This document shows, in pieces, positions 26,783 to 36,322 of a DNA stretch of 47,767 nucleotides (the stretch's first letter is position 1; each line of letters opens with the position of its first letter). A program made the position numbers and the translations under genes. The notes under the pieces were generated by a model. The model made no database searches. It was not told the origin of the DNA and saw only the letters and a list, made by a program, of their open reading frames with translations. The DNA is from Bacteroidales bacterium (GTDB lineage: Bacteria; Bacteroidota; Bacteroidia; Bacteroidales; UBA932), in the NCBI GenBank assembly GCA_017465225.1, contig JAFTWQ010000004.1:1-47767 (forward strand). The letters run 5' to 3'.

Positions 26783-29404
26783 ATGAGAAAGACACTGATT
26801 ACCATTATGGCTGCGTTCGCAGCATTGGCATCATGCCAGAAAAACGAAATTACAGAGCTGCAGGAACGTTCCGTCATTAACGCTCACATTGAACAGGCAG
26901 ATGTGACCAGGACCATGATGGACGAGGACAATAATATCCGCTGGTCGGAAGGTGATCAGATCGTCGCATTCATGAAGACTTCACTGGGCCGCAGATATCA
27001 GGTCCAGTCTTCATATGTAGGCGAGACATTCGCCGCATTTGACGATGTATCCGGAACAAGCGGCACACTCACAGCCGGCACCGAGCTTTCCCATAATGTG
27101 GCATACTACCCATATGCTTCAGCCATCACATGCGAAAAGTCCGGTACGGGCTATGTGCTGAACGTTACGCTTCCCGCAGAACAGGCCTACAAGCCAGGAA
27201 GTTTCGGCAACGGATCTTTCCCGATGGCAGCTGCCAGCGAAACCAATGAAATGACTTTCCGCAACATCTGCGGCGGAATGAAGCTCCAGTTTAAAGGCAC
27301 GCAGAAATTGGCATCCATAAAAATCGAAGGCAAAAATTCGGAAAAGCTCTCCGGAGCAGCAGTCGTAACTGCATATACAGACGGCACCAAGCCATCCATC
27401 AGAATGGCTTCAGACGCTTCAGCTTCAGTGACACTTGACTGCGGCGAAGGCGTACAGCTCAATGAAAACACCGCAACCGAATTCATCATCACCATCCCTC
27501 CTGTCGTATTCAGTAAGGGTTTCACAGTCACAGTCACCGACACTGAAGGCTACGCGCAGACAATCGGGACAGACAAGTCAAACGAGGTGAAAAGATCCAG
27601 CCTTCTCGTGATGCCGGAGGTGACGGTAGAGATAGAAAGGTCTGTTCCGGACAATCAGATATGGTATACGGCATCTGAAAAAGTGGAACCGGCAGGTCTG
27701 GAAACGACGTATGGCAGTACGATGGTTATAGAGTCACATGTCTATAACGAAGCGACTCAAAAGGGTGTCATCACATTTACCACCAGCCTCAATTTAATAC
27801 CCGAGAATTTCTTTAGACGCAAAACCAACGTTACAAGCGTAAAATTACCGGATTGCGTGAATGTAATAGGTGGCAGTGCCTTTTATGACTGCGGCCTTAC
27901 GCGTATTACACTTCCTTCAGGTATTCAAGAGATCTGCGGTTCCGCATTTAATACGCTGCAAGAAATAGAATTCTTGGGAGTAGCCTCAATCTCCAAAATT
28001 TATGAATCGGCTATCAACACGTCAACATTAAGAAAAATAACAGGTCCTTATGCTTCTGATGACGGACGGTTCCTTATGAGAAATGGCGAAGTCATGCTCA
28101 TTGCATTTGACGGTCTGACAGAATTGGAATTACCGGACGCAGCCACAAAACTGTCTGCTCCAATGAAAAGTAATGACGTTGCAAGAATAACACTGCCGTC
28201 TTCTGTGACCAAAGTAAGTTCTTTGTTTAGAATGGGGACACTGAAAGAAATGAACATTGCTGGCAGCAATGTGGATTTTGGCGGACAATCACCATTTGTC
28301 GAATGTCCCGTACTTGAAAGATTCACAGGACCAATGGCGACACAGGATGGCAGGTGCCTCATTTCAGATACCGACCTGATCCACGTAGCAGGATGCGGCC
28401 TGCTGGATCTGGTAGTCCCGGAAGGCATAAAGAATATATATATGTATGCAGTTACTGATTGTGAAAGTCTTAAGACAATAACATTCCCATCAACAATTAC
28501 ACATATCGGATATCTGGACACATGTTATGATCTGGAAGAATTCACATGCCTGGCTGTTGAGCCGCCTTTTCTACAGTCTTATTACTTACCTGCCACATTG
28601 GAAAGAATAAATGTGTTGTCTGAATCTGTCAGCCTGTATAAAGAGACATGGGAATATGCAGCTGATATCATATATCCGTTAACTGACACCTATTATATCG
28701 ACGAGGATGGTAATAATTACGGAAAGGGTGTCGAAATAAACGGAGTTGTCTGGGCACCGGTAAACTGTGGATATCATCCGACAGACTATAAATATGGCAA
28801 GCTGTATCAGTGGGGAAGGAAGTATGGGCAGGGATACAATGGCTCTTCCTACAAATTTCCAAGCGACTCTTCAAAGCTGGAAGTAGAAGCAATTTTAGTT
28901 TCTTTAGAAGAGGGTCAGCTGCCTTCTAATGCGGGAAAGTTCTATTGTTTAGACACATCTGATTCTGATGATTGGACTAAAAATCACAATATTAACCTAT
29001 GGAACTCTGGTTCAGAAGACGAACCTATCAAGACAGAGTATGACCCATGTCCGGATGGTTGGCGAGTTCCCACCAAGAATGAACTTGGTACATTATTCAT
29101 GAATAAATCTGAGAAATCCGTTAATGAGAACAATCAGGATGGTTACTGGTTTAGTGGGCAAGCTGCATATTCAAAAGACGTAGCTCAAATATTTTTACCC
29201 GCCGCAGGCTACAATATATATTATAGCGGCAAAGGTAATGGTCGGACAGAGGTCGGAAGTTATTGGTCATCATACGCGTATTTTGACAATGCCTATTCAT
29301 ATAAATCAGCATGCGCGTTCTTTAACCTCACCCACGACATTTTATATACTGCCATACTTAAAGAACGTGCATATGGTTCATCTGTCCGTTGTGTAAAAGA
29401 ATAG
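26783..29404 (+). CDS. Composite surface lipoprotein: fimbrillin-like, leucine-rich (BspA) and FISUMP domains
   Basis: 873 residues. The lipobox ends ALASC (Cys 18). Residues about 20-285 match the N-terminal half of fimbrillin-like anchored proteins (RTMMDEDNNIRWSEGDQIVAF, AYYPYASA). Residues about 300-625 are BspA-type leucine-rich repeats (SVKLPDCVNVIGGSAFYDCGL, ITLPSGIQEICGSAF). Residues about 640-873 form a FISUMP (Fibrobacter succinogenes major paralogous) domain (APVNCGY, LYQWGRKYGQGYNG, DPCPDGWRVPTKNELGTLF, GSYWSSY, SVRCVKE). It is likely a cell-surface or adhesion protein. It has its own promoter and is convergent with GH9, 6 nt apart. Confidence 0.85.
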   Translation: MRKTLITIMAAFAALASCQKNEITELQERSVINAHIEQADVTRTMMDEDNNIRWSEGDQIVAFMKTSLGRRYQVQSSYVGETFAAFDDVSGTSGTLTAGTELSHNVAYYPYASAITCEKSGTGYVLNVTLPAEQAYKPGSFGNGSFPMAAASETNEMTFRNICGGMKLQFKGTQKLASIKIEGKNSEKLSGAAVVTAYTDGTKPSIRMASDASASVTLDCGEGVQLNENTATEFIITIPPVVFSKGFTVTVTDTEGYAQTIGTDKSNEVKRSSLLVMPEVTVEIERSVPDNQIWYTASEKVEPAGLETTYGSTMVIESHVYNEATQKGVITFTTSLNLIPENFFRRKTNVTSVKLPDCVNVIGGSAFYDCGLTRITLPSGIQEICGSAFNTLQEIEFLGVASISKIYESAINTSTLRKITGPYASDDGRFLMRNGEVMLIAFDGLTELELPDAATKLSAPMKSNDVARITLPSSVTKVSSLFRMGTLKEMNIAGSNVDFGGQSPFVECPVLERFTGPMATQDGRCLISDTDLIHVAGCGLLDLVVPEGIKNIYMYAVTDCESLKTITFPSTITHIGYLDTCYDLEEFTCLAVEPPFLQSYYLPATLERINVLSESVSLYKETWEYAADIIYPLTDTYYIDEDGNNYGKGVEINGVVWAPVNCGYHPTDYKYGKLYQWGRKYGQGYNGSSYKFPSDSSKLEVEAILVSLEEGQLPSNAGKFYCLDTSDSDDWTKNHNINLWNSGSEDEPIKTEYDPCPDGWRVPTKNELGTLFMNKSEKSVNENNQDGYWFSGQAAYSKDVAQIFLPAAGYNIYYSGKGNGRTEVGSYWSSYAYFDNAYSYKSACAFFNLTHDILYTAILKERAYGSSVRCVKE

Positions 29405-29410
29405 TCGGTT

Positions 29411-31720
29411 CTACTTCCTGATGCCGTACAGATAAGCCAGAAGGGCCATTTTTCCGCGCATTGTCTCGCGTGGAGTGAATTCTCCGTTGACCCACATGTA
29501 GCGGATGTTGAAGAATGATTCCTGATGAGGCCAGCCTCCGGTGTACCAGTCCGGATAGCATCGGCCAAGGATGATCCTTGCGTCACCGCCGTTTCCTGGC
29601 GACCATGTTTCCGTACCGTTGAACGGAGTCTGTCCGGGATGTGAGCCCGGAACTCCGTCATTGTGTCCGGTCGTGTAGCAGTCGATGATGTGACGTTCTC
29701 CCAGTCCGGTCATCTCGACGGTATTGGATGGATTTCTGCCAAGTCCCCATCCGGCCTCTATGTACATCGCCTGCTCGAGCTGTCCTCTCCTCTGATCCGT
29801 ATCAGCGACATAATGGGCAAGAAGCACCATCTGAAGGTTCTCTGACGTCTGCCAGCGAGGGTCATTGGCTGTCCTGCGAGAAGGGCGAGTTGTCATATGG
29901 CATACATTATTTTCATCCGCCTGCCTGTTCACGCTCTCAACGAGATCCGCATAATACTCCGGATAATGCCTTTCCTGAGGGCAGGTCAGGTACGCCGCCG
30001 CACCCCATATCTGATAATACTGCTCACGTCCTTTTGAAAACAGAGGAGCTACACCGTCCTTCGCGACACTTTCAGCCACCATTATATCCTCCCACTCTCT
30101 GTCTCCTGTAAGGTTATAGATGAACGCCGCCGCCATCTGCTTGAAATCGCGACCACGCATGCTTGAGGTGCCGATATTCTGCCTGTCATCAAGCTGGCTG
30201 ACCTCCTGTTTCTCCGCAAAGCGGAACGCCTTTATGGCCTCGGCCGTATAATATCTGCAGAGTTCCTCGTCTCCATGAATCCTGAAGGCTTCACCGAGCA
30301 TCGCACAGTTTGCGGCATTAGCCCATGCAGCCATGGTAGTACATCCCGCCTGATACATCACCGTCCAGTCTGACGACGGATTTGTAACTCCCTGCGAGTA
30401 AGCCTCTCCATCTCTGATGCTCAAGAAGAAGTCTACCTCATTACGGGCCTCATCCAGCAGGTCCGGAATACCGTTTCCGCTTTCCCTGATGCTCAGATTG
30501 TCTTCAGAAAGACGTCCGCCCGTGAGTATATAGGGAAGAAGCAGGTCATAAATGTTGCTGACATGAGCGAGGTGACGGTCCCAGTCCATTGCATCGGAAT
30601 GTCCGCCTCGGACGATCTCGTTCACAGGATTGCCCGGAAGCCTGTGTTTCCAGAACTCCGACTCCTGCGGCAATTTGAAATGAGGCTCATCCCACACGTC
30701 TCCCCTCAGTTTTCTCCAGTCCGGATGCCATGGATGCATGTCCGTCTTATATATGACCAGACCTTCAGGATTCTCTCCAGGAATGAACTGCGGCTGGCGA
30801 GGTACAGGAGTGATGCGAGGATCGATCGGCTCTCCCAGACGCATGTAATAATATCCTCTTAATGAATAATGATATGGCTGGAAATATATTTCATTGCTGA
30901 TATCGAAGTCCATGCTGCATCCTACGTCTTCGACCACGAGGCGGTAGCGTCCCGGCTCTGCATCCTTGAAATCAATGTTCCACACATCCGAGCCTGTCAT
31001 ATTCTTCTTGTTGGCCTCATTCCCGGATGACGCCGCACTCATCCAGAAGTCCACCTTTCCAGCCTTCTGCTTCTTTCCGGTCCGGACATTATAGAGCCAT
31101 ACCTTGTTCCCCTCGAAAGACGAATAGTCCCTCTGTCCTCCATCACCAAGCCACAGATAAAGGTCTGCCGCCTTCGTCTCTTCCTCAGGGGAATATCCTA
31201 TTATATTTACATGCACGGCCTCGGACACCGATGACCATATGTCAAAGGTCACGTCAGCCACAGAAGCATCCGTGCCAATGCCCTCCGGTATGCTGACGGT
31301 ATATGTGCAGCCCTGTTTCATAGACTTCGGAAGCTGGAGGAAAATCCAGTGGTCAAGCTCTGAGGTAAGGGTATTGTCCGTATTCATCGGCTTCGATTTT
31401 CTCCATGCCGCGACAGCGCTTCGAGTACCGAAGGACTTGTCGTCCTTTGAAGAAATGACCCATTTTGCAGCATTACCGGCGACCGCAGCGTCCAGCCTCT
31501 GTCCGAACACAAAGAGCGTATCGTCTCCCTCGACAAAAGTATGGCCGAGATATGCGCTTGGGCCTGTGGCATCGTCGCGATACCTCACCTCTCCGTCACG
31601 GAAATGCACCATGATATAATCCTTGTCAATGGTCTTCACGCCAAGAAGCTTTGTGGCATTGAGAATCTGCGGGCTTACGAGTGCAGCAAGGACTGCAGCA
31701 AAGGTCAGAAGTCGTTTCAT
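29411..31720 (-). CDS. Glycoside hydrolase family 9 endoglucanase
   Basis: 769 residues with a signal peptide (MKRLLTFAAVLAALVSPQILNA). Residues about 180-290 form the N-terminal Ig-like CelD_N domain (HVNIIGYSPEEETKAAD, YRLVVEDVGCSMDFDIS). The (alpha/alpha)6 barrel follows: GGHSDAMDWDRH near 373 (the acidic pair), GNGIPDLLDEARNEVDFF, SSMRGRDFKQMAAAFIYN, GWGLGRNPSNTVEMTGLG, HNDGVPGSHPGQ and a C-terminal VNGEFTPRETM holding the probable proton-donor Glu. It cleaves internal beta-1,4-glucan bonds. It is the last of a five-gene operon running from 35974, 19 nt after alkaline phosphatase. Confidence 0.9.
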   Translation of the reverse strand: MKRLLTFAAVLAALVSPQILNATKLLGVKTIDKDYIMVHFRDGEVRYRDDATGPSAYLGHTFVEGDDTLFVFGQRLDAAVAGNAAKWVISSKDDKSFGTRSAVAAWRKSKPMNTDNTLTSELDHWIFLQLPKSMKQGCTYTVSIPEGIGTDASVADVTFDIWSSVSEAVHVNIIGYSPEEETKAADLYLWLGDGGQRDYSSFEGNKVWLYNVRTGKKQKAGKVDFWMSAASSGNEANKKNMTGSDVWNIDFKDAEPGRYRLVVEDVGCSMDFDISNEIYFQPYHYSLRGYYYMRLGEPIDPRITPVPRQPQFIPGENPEGLVIYKTDMHPWHPDWRKLRGDVWDEPHFKLPQESEFWKHRLPGNPVNEIVRGGHSDAMDWDRHLAHVSNIYDLLLPYILTGGRLSEDNLSIRESGNGIPDLLDEARNEVDFFLSIRDGEAYSQGVTNPSSDWTVMYQAGCTTMAAWANAANCAMLGEAFRIHGDEELCRYYTAEAIKAFRFAEKQEVSQLDDRQNIGTSSMRGRDFKQMAAAFIYNLTGDREWEDIMVAESVAKDGVAPLFSKGREQYYQIWGAAAYLTCPQERHYPEYYADLVESVNRQADENNVCHMTTRPSRRTANDPRWQTSENLQMVLLAHYVADTDQRRGQLEQAMYIEAGWGLGRNPSNTVEMTGLGERHIIDCYTTGHNDGVPGSHPGQTPFNGTETWSPGNGGDARIILGRCYPDWYTGGWPHQESFFNIRYMWVNGEFTPRETMRGKMALLAYLYGIRK

Positions 31721-31739
31721 AATCGTGTGGTATAGGTAT

Positions 31740-32903
31740 TTATCGTATCAGTTCCTCGATCTTCTTCGGGATATCCGTATTCTTCATGATTCCGGCAAAG
31801 GACTCTGCTCCGGCGCCGTATGCGAAGACAGGTACAACTGTGCCGGTATGGCCGTGTGTGCTGAAATTCAGTCGCGGACCGCCGTTTTCATAGCCGCAAT
31901 AGTCCAGACCGACTCCTCCGGTCTCGTGATCTGCCGTAACCACGAGCAATGTATTCGGATGTTCATTGACATAAGCTACAAGCTGACGCAATGTCCTGTC
32001 GAATTCCCTCATCTCCACGATAAGACCTTCTGGATCATTGTTATGGCCATATCCATCAATGACCGCACTTTCGATCATCAGGAAATAGCCATCCTTATTG
32101 CGGGAAAGCACATCCAATGCCTTTGCCGTAGCTTTTTCGAGATATTCCGTAGGCTCAGAAAGATGAGTGGCACTCTCATTTCCGGCAGAAGCCGCCAGCT
32201 TTGCCGCCAGACATACCTCCTGTCCTTCGGCTGCGCCGGCCGTATTGTTGCTGGACTTGCTGCGATGCACATCCCCCAGCGGAAGTATGCCGACAAACTT
32301 GTCCGATGTCGTATTGAGGACATTCTCCCATGAAAGATAGACATCATAGCCTTTCTCAATCAAGGTCGCAGTAAGGTCAAGAGAGTCCGGACGGGCAATG
32401 AAATGGTCCAGTCCTGCCCCTACAGCCACGTCTACCCCGCTTTCAGTAAACTGCTTCGCGATATCGAATACCTTATATCGGCTGGTGACGCCCGCATAGA
32501 AAGCGCCCGGCGTCGCTTCAGTAAGCGTAGTATTGACCACTATGCCTGTCTTCTTGCCCATATCCTGCGCCTTTCTCAGGATGCTTGTCAGCTGCTTGCC
32601 TTCCGGATCCACTCCTAGATAGCCGTTGTTTGTACGCGTCCCCGTTGCAAGCGCAGTGCCTCCGGCCGGAGAATCCGTCACATAGTTATTGGCCGAGCAT
32701 GTCTCCGAAAGGCCGACTATCGGAGCCTGTTCAAATCCTGTCAAGGAATCCTCCGAAGCAAGCAGGGACGTAACAGCACCAAGGCCCATGCCATCCCCGA
32801 TCAGATAGATAACGTTGTCCACTTCCGGTCTGCTCACCCTTCCGCAACCGGCTGTCATAAATGCAAGCGCAACAAGCGCTGCAGGCAAGATGTTTCTTTT
32901 CAT
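31740..32903 (-). CDS. phoA: Alkaline phosphatase, PhoA family lipoprotein
   Basis: 387 residues from MKRNILPAALVALAFMTAGC (lipobox). It releases phosphate from monoesters. The nucleophile Ser is in TDSPAGGTALATGTRTN (about 74), the metal-site Asp in YLIGDGMGLG, and ADHETGG and GHTGT with two metal-binding His follow near the end. The start at 32903 replaces a 19-residue extension that overlaps the TPR gene. It follows the TPR protein by 13 nt and is followed by GH9. Confidence 0.88.
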   Translation of the reverse strand: MKRNILPAALVALAFMTAGCGRVSRPEVDNVIYLIGDGMGLGAVTSLLASEDSLTGFEQAPIVGLSETCSANNYVTDSPAGGTALATGTRTNNGYLGVDPEGKQLTSILRKAQDMGKKTGIVVNTTLTEATPGAFYAGVTSRYKVFDIAKQFTESGVDVAVGAGLDHFIARPDSLDLTATLIEKGYDVYLSWENVLNTTSDKFVGILPLGDVHRSKSSNNTAGAAEGQEVCLAAKLAASAGNESATHLSEPTEYLEKATAKALDVLSRNKDGYFLMIESAVIDGYGHNNDPEGLIVEMREFDRTLRQLVAYVNEHPNTLLVVTADHETGGVGLDYCGYENGGPRLNFSTHGHTGTVVPVFAYGAGAESFAGIMKNTDIPKKIEELIR

Positions 32904-32916
32904 ATATTTAAATTTA

Positions 32917-33843
32917 TCATTCTTCTCCTTTTCCCAGATCCTCCAGAGCCTGAGCGGCAAACGGAGCGAAATCCGGGTCGCCGGATGACTTTACCATTGT
33001 ATAATATTTCACGGCATCATCTGTCTTATTCATCTGCACATAGATATATGCCACATTGGTCATCACAAGATAGTCTTTCGGATCAATTTCCAGAATCTTC
33101 AGATACTGGTCCAAAGCTGTCTGAAGGTCTCCGGCAGAAAATGCAAGAGCGGCCTTGTCGGAAAGGAACATGATATTGTCCGGAAATGTTTCCAATGCCA
33201 TCTCCACGAGTCGTGATGCATGCTCCAATGCACCCGATGAGTACAATGCCCCGAAATAATCCTGCATCGAATATATGAATGTTTCCCCTCCATCACCCAT
33301 CATTTCATTGAATGTCCACATCCAGGCACCACCGTTAACTTTATGCCTTGCAAAAGCGCTCTGCAGGACTGAAAGAAACCCATCATAATCTTCAGACGCA
33401 TTGAGAAGAAGATGAGCCTTTCCGAAATAAAGGTCCAGACGGTCAGGATGCTGTGAAATTCCCCGGTCAATCTTCTCATAACCAAGAGCCAGAATATCTT
33501 TGTCATATATAACCCTGCTGGTCATATACCCGGCTTCATTGCCTGTCGAGTCGACAAGAGCAAAGGCCTCACCGTCCTGCGGAGCATCCGTAGTCAGTTC
33601 TATAACTTCCTCGGCTGCAGCGAGATAGTAACAGTTCAGCCACAATGCATAAATCTCCGCATTCTGCGGTTCTTCTGCCTCCCATCTTTCCAGGAATACC
33701 TTCAAGGAGTCTGTCTTATGTTCATTCAGCAAAGCGACCGCCTCAGCATATTGAGGAGGTTCCTGTGCATGCATGGCCAGAGCAGAAGCCATTATGGCAA
33801 TAAAGAGAATAAGGGGCCGTTTCATAGCATATAGTTTATTCAT
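32917..33843 (-). CDS. Secreted tetratricopeptide-repeat protein
   Basis: 308 residues from MNKLYAMKRPLILFIAIMASALA, with signal peptide cleavage near HAQ. A start at 33825 (MKRPLILF) is equally acceptable. TPR repeats at about residues 205-300 include ASRLVEMALETFPDNIMF, AAL.FSAGDLQTALDQYLKILEIDP and VAYIYVQMNKTDDAVKYY. Stop and start of the neighbouring genes overlap by TAATG at 33841-33845, suggesting coupling. A scaffold for envelope complexes is a reasonable inference; no specific partner is known. Confidence 0.75.
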   Translation of the reverse strand: MNKLYAMKRPLILFIAIMASALAMHAQEPPQYAEAVALLNEHKTDSLKVFLERWEAEEPQNAEIYALWLNCYYLAAAEEVIELTTDAPQDGEAFALVDSTGNEAGYMTSRVIYDKDILALGYEKIDRGISQHPDRLDLYFGKAHLLLNASEDYDGFLSVLQSAFARHKVNGGAWMWTFNEMMGDGGETFIYSMQDYFGALYSSGALEHASRLVEMALETFPDNIMFLSDKAALAFSAGDLQTALDQYLKILEIDPKDYLVMTNVAYIYVQMNKTDDAVKYYTMVKSSGDPDFAPFAAQALEDLGKGEE

Positions 33844-34943
33844 TATTCAATATCAACACACCTGATCAGACTCTCCTTGATTTCCTTTTTGAAATCTGAA
33901 GAAAAAGAATTGAGATATTGCTTCATTTCCCGTACCTTGTCAGGATAACGGTCCAGCATTTCAGTGAATTTACATCTAACTGTCTCCGAGGCACCTGCAT
34001 CCTTATTATCCAGACAGAAGACAAAGAGATGTGCGTACTCTTCAGGGGATGAAGAAGGCTCATTATAGAAGTCCATGTGTACGGTATAGTATGCTAGTTC
34101 TTCTTGGGAGATTTCTTCACGAAGGTCATACAACAGATCGTCAAACCCCAGCAATGATTCACTCGAGACATAATGCAGGGACATGTTTCCTTCGGGATCG
34201 ATCACCATTTCCGTCAGATATCCGCAATCCGTTTCATTCTCGTACATACCGGTAGAAGCGACCAGTCTGTCACCCTCTATTTCGAACCACACCTTTCCCG
34301 TCGGAGCAAGAATGCATTGGTCGGGGTTTATAACGCCGTCAAATGATGTGGATTGCAGGGTACGGTCAAGTATCCATTCTCCTTTATAAGAAACCACAAT
34401 CTGGAGGTAATTATTCATCACTTTCACTGTGTCACCTGAAGACAGAACCACTACATCCGCAACAGTACTGCTTGGTCTTACGAAATAGTTGATCCAATAA
34501 TCACCATATTTTTCACCCTGAAGTTCAAATGAACAAACCTTGCCATTGGAAAAACGGGTGGTAATAATCCTGTCCTCAAAATCAAGGGATTCAATCTTTG
34601 GATTTTTAGAATCATCGAAATCCAGGCCATTGACAACACCTGCCCTCAACAGAAGAGACTGCCCGAGATCATAGACTATCAACCTGCTTGAGCATTCTTC
34701 CGTCCACAGGTCCTCACGAAAGATGTAGACTTCATTAATCACAGTATCCAAAGTGATCTCATTATGTCCACCGTCATAGATCAGGCTGTCAGTCGCACTA
34801 TCCACGATGGAATATGTGTGTCCCATATCATCTGTACCAGCCTTGATTCTCAAAGGATACTCATTGTGCACGCAGACACATCCGGTTCCCCATACAAAAA
34901 CCGTTGACAGCAATACCTTTTTAATTATTTGAAGAAGTTTCAT
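33843..34943 (-). CDS. Lipoprotein of unknown function
   Basis: 366 residues. A lipobox ends at TVFVWGTGC (Cys about 22). The mature part is beta-rich in the first 250 residues, then a helical C-terminus. I recognise no family. It overlaps the upstream epimerase by 4 nt (ATGA) and the downstream TPR gene by 1 nt, so it is in the middle of a tightly coupled operon. Confidence 0.6.
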   Translation of the reverse strand: MKLLQIIKKVLLSTVFVWGTGCVCVHNEYPLRIKAGTDDMGHTYSIVDSATDSLIYDGGHNEITLDTVINEVYIFREDLWTEECSSRLIVYDLGQSLLLRAGVVNGLDFDDSKNPKIESLDFEDRIITTRFSNGKVCSFELQGEKYGDYWINYFVRPSSTVADVVVLSSGDTVKVMNNYLQIVVSYKGEWILDRTLQSTSFDGVINPDQCILAPTGKVWFEIEGDRLVASTGMYENETDCGYLTEMVIDPEGNMSLHYVSSESLLGFDDLLYDLREEISQEELAYYTVHMDFYNEPSSSPEEYAHLFVFCLDNKDAGASETVRCKFTEMLDRYPDKVREMKQYLNSFSSDFKKEIKESLIRCVDIE

Positions 34944-35974
34944 GAGTAAGAAGCTGCCAATTGAGTTTTAGCACTCTCCATTGTCTCGATGACACGGTCA
35001 CACCATGCGTCGAATTCCGGATCCTCGGTCTGCAGTTCAGGGTGGTCCTTTATATAGGCGATGGCCTTGCGGACGCCTTGTTCAAGGCGGGTTGTAGCAT
35101 TGAAGCCAGGAACTGCACGCTTGAGCTTGCTGCAGTCGAAGACGACAGTCACAGCCTTGTCGCCCAGAAGTCCGCCTTCAAGATCATATGCACGAGGAGC
35201 GACTGCCGCAAGATAGTCGGAAGCCACATAATATGGCTTGAACTCCACGCCGAGTGCGGCTGCTATGGATTGATATATCTGATTCCATGTGAGCGATTCG
35301 TCGGACATAATCTGGTAGGCCTCCCCTATCGCATGAGGATTGCCCAGAAGGCCGATGAATCCTTTCGCAAAGTCCTCGTTCCATGTCATGGTCCAAAGGG
35401 AACTGCCATCGCCATGAACGATGACCGGCTTGCCCTCCATCATACGCTTGAGTACCTGCCAGCTGCCCTTGCTGCCATGCACTCCTACAGGAACGCTGCG
35501 CTCGCAGTAGGTATGGCTCGGACGTACGATGGTCACGGGGAATCCATGCTCGCGGTATTCCTTCATAAGCAGTTCCTCACATGCAATCTTGTTGCGGGAA
35601 TACTCCCAATATGGATTTGCGAGAGTCGTGCCTTCCGTGATGACATGCTGGCGGGCCGGTTTGTTATATGCCGACGCAGAACTGATATAGACATACTGCC
35701 TTGTGCGTCCGGAGAACATCCTGACATCGCGCTCCACCTGATCCGGTACAAATCCGATGAATTCGCATACAGCATCGAAGACCTCGTCGCCAAGCTTTGC
35801 CACAACCTCTTCCGGATGCTCATTGATGTCCCCTGTGATGAGTTTGACATTCTGCGGCACTTCCGCATTACGGTTTCCGCGATTAAGCAGCCACAGTTCA
35901 TGTCCTTCTGCTGCAAGCTGTCTGGTGATGGCACTGCTGATCGTGCCTGTTCCTCCGATGATAAGTATCTTCAT
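34940..35974 (-). CDS. NAD-dependent epimerase/dehydratase (SDR)
   Basis: 344 residues. Rossmann start MKILIIGGTGTISSAITRQL with GGTGTISS, an extended-SDR type. VYISSASAYNKPA and the following SRNKIACEELL (Tyr-x-x-x-Lys position slightly changed) form the active site. NADP/NAD binding is probable. The gene has a strong AGGAGG ribosome site 7 nt before the ATG, unusual in this window. A TAAATTTG box at 36002-36009 supplies the promoter of the operon reaching GH9. Confidence 0.85.
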   Translation of the reverse strand: MKILIIGGTGTISSAITRQLAAEGHELWLLNRGNRNAEVPQNVKLITGDINEHPEEVVAKLGDEVFDAVCEFIGFVPDQVERDVRMFSGRTRQYVYISSASAYNKPARQHVITEGTTLANPYWEYSRNKIACEELLMKEYREHGFPVTIVRPSHTYCERSVPVGVHGSKGSWQVLKRMMEGKPVIVHGDGSSLWTMTWNEDFAKGFIGLLGNPHAIGEAYQIMSDESLTWNQIYQSIAAALGVEFKPYYVASDYLAAVAPRAYDLEGGLLGDKAVTVVFDCSKLKRAVPGFNATTRLEQGVRKAIAYIKDHPELQTEDPEFDAWCDRVIETMESAKTQLAASYS

Positions 35975-36001
35975 AGCAAGTCCTCCTGAAATTTAGATTT
36001 C

Positions 36002-36009
36002 CAAATTTA
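36002..36009 (-). promoter_or_regulatory. -7 box of the epimerase-to-GH9 operon
   Basis: The minus strand reads TAAATTTG, 28 bp before the start codon. AGGAGG lies between it and the ATG. Confidence 0.5.
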
Positions 36010-36115
36010 ATGATTTTCAGGCTAAAATGGAATTTATACGAACAAAACTTATGACATTTCTCATGCTTTTGCCGGCTGGTGATTTCCCTCAAGGCTAAAG
36101 GATCGGCTAAAATCT

Positions 36116-36230
36116 ATGAGCGACGGAACATGAATTGGCCGGTTCATGTTCCCACGGTGTGACAGACACAGTAACCTGTAGCGAAAACAGCATCGTCGGT
36201 ACTTAGATCTAGGGGAATCATGTACCGACG
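36116..36230. repeat. Intergenic hairpin repeat, copy 1
   Basis: Hairpin GGAACATGAA/TTCATGTTCC (36125-36152) then CCCACGGTGTGACA, GCGAAAACAGCA and a second hairpin CGTCGGTAC/GTACCGACG (36194-36230). The same order occurs at 38513-38628. It lies in the 348-bp gap between the epimerase and DUF4375 genes. The rest of the gap holds only the two promoters and a sequence resembling GATTCTTCACTGCGTTCAGA. Confidence 0.6.
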
Positions 36231-36290
36231 TTCTTCAAAAGATTCTTCACTGCGTTCAGAATGACATTTTGAAATTGACCGCAAAAAATG

Positions 36291-36298
36291 TATATTTG
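36291..36298 (+). promoter_or_regulatory. -7 box of the DUF4375 gene
   Basis: TATATTTG 25 bp before the start at 36323, with TTG about 16-24 bp upstream. Confidence 0.55.
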
Positions 36299-36322
36299 TC
36301 ATGAATTACTTAATCTTCTGAT

